A stretch of 30,658 nt of DNA, taken from positions 1 through 30,658 of the forward strand of contig BRYA01000551.1 of assembly GCA_030267965.1 (NCBI GenBank), in the 5' to 3' direction. Source of the DNA: Triparma columacea (Eukaryota; Sar; Bolidophyceae; Parmales; Triparmaceae). The notes beneath the pieces were generated by a model. That model was not told the origin of the DNA and ran no database searches. It saw nothing but the letters and a program-made list of their open reading frames with translations. The position numbers and the translations under genes are program-made. Shown piece by piece: positions 1 through 8,641 of the stretch. Position 1 is the first letter of the stretch. Every line of letters begins with the position of its first letter.

Positions 1-3000
1 ACCTCATCTTTGCTCCCTCCAACTGGCATCTCCTTGACCCTTAACATCAACTGATCTCCAAACCTCCTGCCATCCTCTTCATTGGCTTCTGAGCTGCTTA
101 AAAGGTTATCAAAGTAAATGGCACTATGACTACCTACTAACAAACGCGTTTTGGCACTGTTCTTTGCAGCAGCCTTTGTGATCTCTTTTTCCAGCTCCAG
201 CCTTGTGACAATATTTATCTTGGTCTCTTTTTTGCCAACCCTGCAGAACCTCACTGCAAAATCTTCTGTTGCTTGAGACAGCAACCCTCTCTCTTTGATT
301 GATTCACTCATGATAACAAGAGTGCTCTTATCTGCTCTATACACAAACATCTTTGAGACAAAGGTCACATTGAAGCTTTGCAACGTTGTTTTGATGCACT
401 CCTTTGCCTTTACCTCTAAATCAAAGTCATTGCCTGCATTTGCAGATTCCCTCACTAAGCCCTTAATCTGAAGCCTGTCAACATCCCAAAAGTATGCTGC
501 TGCCTCCTCAAAGCCTGTTCTCAGCGTTACTGAAATCATTCCCCAGCTTTTTCCTCCTCCTTCTGCACCAACAGTTGCTCGAATCATGTCAAACAGTGGT
601 AAGAGTTTTGTGTCACCCATCACCTTGAGATCTTTCATCTTCTTGACAATCTCCATCCTCCTTGGCTTGTCAATCTCATTAGTCTTATCAAACTTTTGGC
701 GCAATAGTGATGCATTAGTAAGGAACTTTGTACCCAACTTTTCAATGACTGCGTTGGGTATGGGGCTGTGAAAATCTGCTTGTGTTTGTAGTGTAGCTCT
801 CGTTTGCGGAATACCACCCAAAGGGGGTAAAGATTCAAACATCCATATTGTGTGCACAGTGGCAACAACATGGCCAAACTTGACGGGGTGTTCTTTTGTC
901 AAGTCATCTGTGCTCTGCGTATTAATCCACACAAAATCTCTGCCGTCCACAGTTTCCCTTTTCCATGTCACCTTGGTTCTGAAGTCCCTATAAGCAAATC
1001 CAGGAATGCCAAGATCTCTTGTGGAGAAGTAGTATAGTGAGTGATTGTTGATTTTCTTCACAGTGAAGTCAACTATACCATATTGTTTTAGTGTTTTTAT
1101 TGCATAGCGGCTGTTAAGGTCTACAATTGCATGTGCTGTGCATTCATAAACACTCGCATCTACTGTTGTGGTTGCTATAGCGACACCCTGTGAATCTCCA
1201 TCAATGTAGGAGCCCCTCATCTCACATTTTTCATCCGGACTATCGAGTTCATACGCCCCAGTTCCTTCCTTGCACTTCTCGTAGAATTCCTTTGCACTCC
1301 TAATAGATTTCTCCTCCTCTTCTGTATAAGTTTGCTGCTCATTTTTTATAACTTTGGCAAGCAACTCTTGTGCAATCGAGTCCTTTTCATCATCAGTTTT
1401 TGCAAACTTGTTCCTCATGTCAATAATGCTCTTTGCATAGTTAGATGACAAATGATTCATGACAAAGTTGGGAACAGAACTCTTGATATCAACCCTGGAG
1501 GCAAATGTGACACGACACTGAGGGGTCCCCTTATCAGTTGGTAGCGCTTCAAACAGCCATGTTGTTGTTGCAGATGCATGAACAGTCCCAGGGGTCAATG
1601 GGAAGTCCTTATCCATCAGGTTGGTGTCTTTGTACACTGTCCAACAGGCCTTGTCTCCTTGATCCTTTTTCCAGTAACACACTGTCCTGTACTCCCTATC
1701 AGATAATCCTCGAACCCCAAGATTTCTCCTTTGTAGGTACAGCTGTGAGTGATGGTTCAGCTTCTTTGTTTCGATCGCCTTGTACTTTTTTCCAAGCTTG
1801 GACTGTTTCTCCCTTGAATCCTTGATGAAATCATATGCCACACATTCTTCAAAGGAAGCATCTACAACTGCCTCGGCCATACCAATCACAAGGCTTTCGC
1901 CATCAATGTGACCAGCTTTCACCTTCACCCTGGGATCTGGACACTTCACATCTTTGAGGGTCTTGCTTGCCTTGCATTTCATGTAGAACTCCTTGCCCTC
2001 ATTGATTGCCTCCTCCTCCTCATCGGTGTAATGTTGGGGCTCGTTCTTTATTATATTTGCGAGGGCAATGAGTGCCTCCTTGTCAATCTCGTCGTTGTTC
2101 ATAATATTTGGGTGATCTTTGGGCACACTGTCATGGACAGTGCCTCTGGATGTAGTCAGCATCTTCTCTCCATTTCCTTGAGGCTCAACATGCCCGATCT
2201 CGATGTCGTCGTCCATGTCGCGTACAATATCCTCTTCTTCGTCAAGCCCCCCGTTGCCATTATCTTCAGTAACAATTCGCTCATAGTCCTCTGAGTCTAT
2301 TGAAGAGTCTATTGAAGAAGTAGCTTTTGTAAGGGCTGCAGTGCCCATCTCTTCTGCAGCAGCCCTGAGCGCATCGTTCTCCGCCATCAACTTGTCGTTG
2401 ATATCTTTGAGGTTCTTTATCTCAACGAGGTGTTTGGCAATTTCTATCCCTCGAGCATTGACGAGGTTCGCTAATCTTTCGATTTCCTCCTCCGTCTTTG
2501 CAACGTTTACAAAGCTGTCAGGATTCATTGGTATGGTCGAAGCGATGGTCGTACGGCCGGCGGACGGCTTCACGGCACTAACATTGTTACTGTCTACAAC
2601 CAGACCGACGGCGTCCTCATGACCATTTTCAGAGTCTGCGGTAATGGTGATTGTGGCTTTTGTTAGTCAAAATGAAAAAAAAATCCACGCGTGCCCCTCG
2701 ATGCCGCATGCGGTCGCCGCAGAAGTGTCCCATGCAGTCGCTGCAGACGGATCCCATGCGGTCGCCGGAGACGGATCCCATGCGGTTGCCGCAGACCGGC
2801 GCACGTTTCTGTGTAGCATATCAAGGGTCTCCCCCCATACAACCCCCTGAAACGAACTTACCTCGGTCTTGTCCAGCGTCCTCGTGAGAGCTTTTAGATT
2901 TAGCGACTGCGAAGGGGACAACGTTGTTGCAAGAGTGAGAACAAATTACAAAGTTTCAATGTGCCCTCCCGCGACTCTCCCGCTCTCGCCTAGAGTACTA

Positions 3001-3754
3001 ATATGTATTTTTTTATCCGGCGCTCAACGCACAACTTACCTCGTCCGGCGTCCTCATGTGACATTTCATTTGCTGCAGAGGAAACGACAGAGACGGAAAA
3101 GTGAGTAAAAGTGGCAAAGTTCATCTTGTCCTCCCACACATCTCCCGTCCTCTCCTAAAGTATAAAGATGTTCTTTTCCTCCTCAAGCTCTCGACGTTTA
3201 CTCACCTCGTCTGGCTTCCCCATGATCATTTTCAGTTTCTGCGGGTGTGGAAATGTTGATGTTTTTGAGCATTTTTTAATCATTTCATCAGTCTTCCCTA
3301 CGAACTATCTTTTTCTCACTGCACTACCAAATTGGCAACCTTCTCATCTGACCCCCTACGCAAACTCACCTCGTCCAGCGGCTCCATGAGACCTATCAAT
3401 ATCAGCAGCTGTCCCAAGGTTGACAGCATAGTCATTTGCCTTAACGACATCAGCGGCACTTTCGTGGCCTTCGGTTGCCTCAGCATCCCCAACAATAGCA
3501 GACTGATCAGCGGCGGAATCAGCGGCGGCCGCAAGGAGGACAGCAAGGTCAGTTGCAGCACTAACAATGTCAGCAGCTGTGCCAACGTTCGCAGTGCGCT
3601 TGATGGCAGCAACAAGGTCGTTGGCTGCCGCTGCTGTAGATGAAAGATCGGCAGTATGTTGAGCCCTTGTTGCCCATAAGTTGGCCTTCAATCCAGCTAT
3701 CTCCTTGTCCCTCTGCTTCAGGAGAATGGTTAGATCCATCTCACTGTCGGTCAT
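1..3754 (-). CDS. Multi-START-domain protein, N-terminal part (cut by left edge)
   Basis: Model: complement join of <1..2635, 2862..2906, 3040..3072, 3206..3238 and 3370..3754, with ATG at 3754. All introns are GT-AG and phase 1, and the frame stays open to the left edge (1043 complete codons, no stop). Residues 1-128 are an Ala/Asp-rich, coiled-coil-like N-terminus. Three mini-exons follow, then a second coiled coil at about 205-265. Two START-like lipid-binding modules lie near 409-573 and 643-814. Each carries a VDAS-(F/V)-(E/Y)-EC start, an aromatic/basic central strand and a final helix, and each is preceded by a related linker (KNEPQHYTDEEEE; KNEQQTYTEEEEK). A third, more divergent module covers about 857-994. 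START domains bind lipids or sterols; the ligand cannot be read here. No start exists in the frame of the large exon between its upstream TGA (about 2669) and 2635, which supports the upstream exons. The C-terminus is missing. Confidence 0.83.
2708..2803. repeat. 24-bp minisatellite, four units, within an intron
   Basis: Four 24-bp units start at 2708, 2732, 2756 and 2780. On the + strand each begins ATGC(G/A)GT(C/T)GC, and the middle units end in ACGGATCCC; the fourth diverges at its end. The array lies in the 226-bp intron (2636-2861) before the large START exon. Reading on from the preceding exon meets an in-frame TGA before the array, so it is not part of the modelled protein. Confidence 0.85.
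2862..3238 (-). repeat. Tandem exon+intron duplication (mini-exon array)
   Basis: Three mini-exons of the START gene lie at 3206-3238 (33 bp), 3040-3072 (33 bp) and 2862-2906 (45 bp). Their acceptor-side ends (3238, 3072, 2906) are exactly 166 bp apart. The two introns between them are each 133 bp and are alignable, with a shared GGGAG-rich centre and an ACTTTG...CTCAC segment before the acceptor. The exons are phase 1-1 and multiples of three, so any can be skipped without a frameshift. They encode ETENDHGEARR, ANEMSHEDAGR and VAKSKSSHEDAGQDR. Related copies flank them: the end of exon 1 (DIDRSHGAAGR, and earlier AEATEGHESAA) and the start of exon 5 (DSENGHEDAVG). Confidence 0.85.
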
Positions 3755-4440
3755 CAGCCTGCGAAAGCGTGAGGGGCAAACACGATGAAGATGTTGAGTG
3801 AGCCGAGATGAATACTATTTGCGCATATACGTCCTCGCTGCTGCTGCAAAATTCTTTAAATTTCTCAGGAGTCCAAATCCCCAAGGAAGTGGGCCAAGCT
3901 GTTGTGTCCTCATTCCTCCCTCCCTTCCCCCCCGAATTCTCCCTTCGTAACAATACCTCCTCCGCCCTCGCCTTCTATACAACCCTCACCTTGTTTTGTC
4001 CCTATCCACTCCACTTCTTCACAAAGTCCTTGTTCCTAATGACCTCCTCGACAATCACTGCCCTGCTCTAAAGCTCTCACAGTCACACAGGCGAAACAAA
4101 TGCGTTACGATGTGGAGTTATAAGTAAAGGATAACAGTAGTGCGAAGAAGGAATGTAATTATAACTCGCCAATAAATATATCCCCAGCGAATTCACACTG
4201 TTGTTGTGGACTGTGCCTTGCTCCGAAGCAATCCAAAATTGGCCACCACAAAAGTGTTTTCTGTCCAGGGCCCATGGGATGGCTCGACGTTCCAAAGGTG
4301 CGATATATATAAGTGTAATCTTACCCCCGTGTCTGCTCAGGGCCGAGCTTCCCTTAATTTTGTTCTTGTCGTAATTTGAAGGGTATAAATCCAGATCTCC
4401 TACAGACCTTCATCTCCCGTCACAATCCTTTCCTTCCCAG
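3755..4440. other. Divergent intergenic region between START gene and GH-like gene
   Basis: About 690 bp separate two divergently read starts. On the minus strand an open stretch up to 3953 contains a protein-like segment (TAWPTSLGIWTPEKFKEF) and an acceptor-like CTTTCGCAG four bases before the START gene ATG. A 5' UTR intron or an extra upstream exon is therefore possible, but I could not fix a donor. TATA-like motifs face right at 4303-4312 and 4384-4390. Otherwise I see nothing. Confidence 0.5.
4384..4390 (+). promoter_or_regulatory. TATA-like box upstream of the GH-like gene
   Basis: TATAAAT ends 50 bp before the candidate ATG at 4441. With a usual 25-30 bp offset, transcription would begin near 4415 and leave a short leader. 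This modestly supports 4441 as the start. It is a motif match only. Confidence 0.35.
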
Positions 4441-7400
4441 ATGTCAGCACTGTGCTTTTTCCTTCTATTCCCTTAGTATTAGTAATTCATCCATCCTTAT
4501 CCTCGCCAATACCTTTCCCAAATGCTCAGGATGCTGCAAAGCCTGTATCACTGGTGGCAGAGGCTGGGTCTCTCAGTCTCCTGAATGCCTCAATAGTGTA
4601 TGACCCCTCACAGTCGAGATTGAAGACGTACGCCGGTATCTTGCAGGAGGAAGTGTACAAACGGTGCAGATCGCGCTGGCCGATCGTCCCTGGCGTCTCT
4701 GCAGAGGGACACTTGGGGGGGCAGGAGAGGTAAGCTCTTGGACACCTCCCTGAGAAGATCGCTCGTGCTTCCTCTCCTCTACCTCGCGCCGCATTCGCCC
4801 GCCACTGAACCCCTCCTCTCCCTCCACTCTTCTCGTCTAATTACAGCTACATGGTCGTTCTCTCAGTCGTTGACGAAATCCCAGAAGTTGTGTCCAGGGA
4901 GGGCTTCCAGATCAAATTGAACGCTGCAATGAGGGTCGTGACGTTGTCCTCCCCAAGTGAGCGGGTGAGTCCATCCTCCCGACTCCCCTTCCTTTCCCTC
5001 CCCTGCTTACCCTGCCACCCTCCCTACCCCATCCCCCCCCTCCCCCCCCCCCCCCAGGGTGTCCTGTTTGCAATCGGCCGTTTCCTCCGCACTGTCAAAA
5101 TCGACATGCACGAGGCGTATGCTTCCCCACTCCAGCAGCTCTGCACAATCTCCCCCGACCTTTACATATGCTCGTCCCCTGACCACCCCATGAGGATGCA
5201 CCAGATTGCGTTCCGTCCCAAGACTAATTCCTATGACCACTTCACGGTGGAACAAATGAAGCAGGAGCTCCTGGACCTCGCCCTCTTTGGAACCAACGGC
5301 ATCGAGATGCTCCCCCCCGGGATCGACGACAGTCCCCAGTCCCCTCACTTCAAGGTTGAATGGCTGGTCATGATCCGCGAGGCCTCCTCCTGGTGCAACG
5401 ACCTGGACTTGGACGTATCCATCTGGTACCCTCTCTTTTTCAAGGACTACAAGGACGCTGATACTTTAAAGAAGGCGAAGAAGCACTGGAACGACATCTT
5501 CAGCTCCTTCAAGCGCCTCGATCACCTCTTCGTCCCCGGCGGTGACCCTGGTGGACGGCACCCGTCTGATCTCTTTGAGGTCCTCGAGATGAAGGCTGCC
5601 TACATGAAAAAATACCACTTTCCGAGGGCCAAAGTGTGGGTCTCTTCTCAGTTTGGTCTCGGCACCTCCGTTGACATTGGCCTCGCGTGGTGGGACATTG
5701 TGAAGCAGGAGGAGGACTTCTTCGCTCTCCTTAAGACCGACAAGGTCAAGTCGTTCCTCCACGGGGTCGTCTATAGCCCGTGGAGCAGCTGCCACATTGA
5801 CAAGTTCCGGGAGTCCGTCCCTGCCCTATTCCCCATTAGGAACTACCCTGACATCTGCCACACAGCGAGCTGCCAGAACCCTGTGGACGGATGGGATGTC
5901 GCCTTCTTCGTAACTAACTTGCGTGAGACCATCAATCCCCGCCCGTCCACGTTTGCGAGGGTTATCAAGGACCAGTCCAAGTACACCATTGGGTCTGGAT
6001 GCTACTCCGAGGGCGTCTCCGACGACGTGAACAAGTATGTTTGGAGCATCGGCCTCTGGGGGGGCGATGCGATCGGCCCCGTCGTCGGGGCTGAACACAT
6101 GGACATTCTCAAGTTCGGCCTGACCCAGTACGCGTCTTTGCTCGTCGGGTTGCCTCGACTCGCGTCACTCGTCGAGGAGGGAATAATGGCACTTGAGAGA
6201 AACTGGCATAGTGGCCCAATCCTCCTTACGAACCAGATTGAGCGAACGTTCCAGATTTGGAAAGAGGTCGAAGAAAACTTAGCCCCCCGCCACATGCACA
6301 ACTGGCGCCTGAACATGTGCCTCTTCAGGGCTTACTACGACATGTTCATCAAGAAGAGGCTCTTGGAGGAGGACGGTGCGTCTAATGCTGCCCTCAAGGT
6401 TATAATGTCTTGCGGCAAAAATCTAACGATGTCGTGCATCAACAAGGCCCTTGCTGCCATCGACAAGGCTTACGAGTCAGAAAGCCTCGCCACCACCTTC
6501 CCTACCAGTATCTCCAAGCTCAACGGTGGTCCCCCCAACGTTGTTCGGGTCACTGAAACTGCGACCGTGGGCTTCCTTTATGCACGCCTTCAGACCCTTG
6601 CAGGAATGCTCTACGAACAGATTGGGCTCCAGCTTTCGATAGAATACGGGAGCCAGCACAGGGCTAGGGGCTCTTTCTTTGATTGCGCCTGGACACCCCT
6701 TGGAGACACCCAGTACATCAAGAGGCTGATTGAGGAGACTAGGGAAAAGATGGAAAGCAACAAGAAGGCTGCGTCGTCTTACTTGTGGACAAACATCGAG
6801 CCACTACTCCTCAGCGGGGGACACGCGACCTCTGACCTCTACAAAGGGGGCAACATGATCTGGCACGGGTCCTTTGGGGAGAGGGTGTTCACTGGCTCCG
6901 ACATTGCCACCCTGCCTGACGTTATATTCCCGCACAAGAAGTTCGAGCTGGGTGATGATCCTAACTTCTTCCAGCGCCCGCTCGTCGAGCAGATTGCCTC
7001 CGACAACGATAACATCCTGAACGGCCTCGAGCGGGGTTCTGTGCCTAGGTCCTACCGCAGCTGGCTAGTGACAATGTGGCCGCACATAGAGGTCAAGTTC
7101 AGGTTCCCCTTGGTAACCGTGCTCGAAAAGATTCCTAGCAACGACAAGCTGTTCGTGCGCCTCACCTATGTCGGAAAGGACATCATCGACCTTGGAGGCG
7201 ACTGGCAGGAGCTGGGGAGGTCTACGGAGGATGCCAAGCTCGTCTGCAACGGCGTCAAGCTCCACGACTATATGTCTACGCCCAAGACCACCACGGTTCT
7301 CGAGATTGAGGTCCCCACCGAGGCGCTGTCCTCCTCTTCAGGCTTCCTGACCTTCGAGTTGTTGCCAAGGGATGCCATCAAGATGAGGTACACAAACCCC

Positions 7401-7466
7401 CTTCTTCCAATTGCTGAGCTGGCGTTGCTCACAAAGGTTGGACATCCCATCTCGAGCAAATTTTAG
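4441..7466 (+). CDS. Glycoside-hydrolase-like protein (GH20b/GH67N-type N-domain plus TIM-barrel-like core)
   Basis: Model: 4441..4475, 4577..4729, 4847..4964, 5058..7466 (904 aa). The last three exons are firm: AG|GTAAGC at 4730, TTACAG at 4846, a donor at 4965 and a poly-C acceptor at 5057, in phase. The first exon is tentative. It would give a hydrophobic start (MSALCFFLLFP) like a signal peptide, and it joins in frame across a 101-bp intron. Residues about 30-125 resemble the non-catalytic N-domain of GH20/GH67/GH115 enzymes, including GVLFAIGRFLR and an upstream LQEEVYKR helix. The core has GTNGIEMLPPG, VPGGDPGGRHP near 261 and YSEGVSDDVNKYVW near 418, as in alpha-glucuronidase-like barrels. 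Substrate is unknown and I could not assign a catalytic pair. The two introns before the core are 3n in length. Confidence 0.72.
4965..5057 (+). other. 93-bp stop-free intron with poly-C acceptor
   Basis: The intron starts GTGAGTCC and ends in a run of more than 12 C before AG. It is 31 codons long with no stop, so the frame runs through it and would insert a Pro/Ser/Leu-rich stretch. Removing it restores the conserved join of ...SPSER to GVLFAIGRF, which shows that the spliced form is the ancestral protein. Confidence 0.85.
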
Positions 7467-7644
7467 GCCAAGATTTAGAGCAACTCAGGGAGAACGGTGG
7501 TGGGAGGGAGTGGGGAAGGGAGGTGGTGAACTTTTGGCCGTTCAAATTTAAAAAGAAATGTATGCGGCGTATAAACTTGCTCAATATGATTGCAAAAACG
7601 TATAGAATCTCTTACTGTGACGGCTCTTCCCCTTTCAAAACTTG

Positions 7645-8433
7645 TCACGACATGGTAAAAATCACGACAGCCCCCGAAAGCAGCGTGATGCCCCCGTGCT
7701 GCTTCATCGTCCTTTTGAAAGTAGAAAATGCGTTAGTCCAGTAAATCTTCGTCCACAGTATGAGAGGCATCTTGCGGAACTTCTGCAGCCGTTTAGTTTC
7801 TCTGTCATGCTTACGATTGAGCTTCTGCACAGCCCCGTCGTCTCCCTCCCTGGGAGGGAACTTTCTCTCTATTGGTGTTGCTACTTTTTCTAGAACGTAT
7901 ACTAAACTTTTTCTAAACAGCGCGTACGCATTGTAGCAGATCTATTGGGAAATGAGTTGCGGTTGGGGGGTGTGGGGGGGTAGGGGTTTGGGCTTGGGTC
8001 AGTAAACGCGTCGACACATTACATATTGACATCGGCCTTCGGCCTTTGGGTTGCACTGTATAGTGCACCGCCTATCTCTAGCTCTGGCCCTCCGACTTCC
8101 CCTCAAACAGCACTTCATCCCCCACAAAAACAATGGCATCATCAATGATGTCTTCTTTTTGAGGACTATGCAAAGCAGCTTCCTGGACCTCCAACCCTTA
8201 TATCGGTCGTCTCTCCACAACGTCATTCCGCAAAGGCCCTCCAAACTTCCCCTAAGCAATCACCATCTGAAATAAATACAGTTCCCAAAGGTGTCCCGAG
8301 GATGCTCCAACCAATGACAGGAGAAGTGGAGCTTCCTCGTCCACCAACCCCTAATGAATCGCTATAATCCACATTCGCCGGTATGGACGTTGCTTGGGTA
8401 GCTCACCTCCCCAGTGGGGTCGTCTATCGTCAT
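7645..8433 (-). CDS. Small multi-exon gene of unknown function (tentative model)
   Basis: No long ORF exists here, but exons can be read on the minus strand. The last exon, 7645..7941 (99 codons with stop), follows a strong C-rich tract and AATAG. It encodes a basic stretch (LNRKHDRETKRLQKFRK) and then a hydrophobic end (GGITLLSGAVVIFTMS), suggesting a C-terminal membrane anchor. Upstream, 8023..8196, 8264..8350 and 8407..8433 join through short introns (81, 67 and 56 bp). The result is one phase-0 reading frame from ATG 8433 (194 aa). However, the same spliced exons carry a second frame with more protein-like codons (SPVIGWSILGTPLGTVFI; KEDIIDDAIVFVGDEVLF) that stops at 8078. It reaches upstream to an acceptor-like CAG before 8517 but has no ATG. 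The last exon is likely real; the rest is uncertain. No family recognised. Confidence 0.4.
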
Positions 8434-8641
8434 AAAAATTCCCAACTACAAGTGTTGTCACCGAAACCTGGTTTTCCTGGTTTTGTGCCCCCGGTTGTGG
8501 CCGAGTTGAAGATGAAACTGGGGATCTTGCTTAAAAAATTAAACGGGTTATTTTTTATCAAAAATTGTCGTTCTTTTGCTTAACCAGCCCATACGGTACT
8601 TCCCAACCGACCGAATAAAAAATCCTGATAAAAGGCGGCCT

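Noticed and set aside
2667..2921. Minus-strand ORF with AATAWDPS repeats
   Set aside because: It starts inside the mini-exon, runs through its donor in a frame other than the coding one and merely reads through the 24-bp intronic minisatellite.
3332..3643. Plus-strand Ser/Asn-rich ORF
   Set aside because: Antisense shadow of START exon 1, whose splice phase links correctly to four further exons.
5007..7459. Several minus-strand ORFs of 60-113 codons
   Set aside because: Antisense shadows of the GH-like core; no family resemblance and they follow its codon periodicity.
8030..8065. GGCCTTCGGCC and GCACT-GTAT-AGTGC hairpins as a terminator or ncRNA
   Set aside because: Short stems in a eukaryotic locus that overlaps a candidate exon; no covarying structure or known RNA family can be shown.
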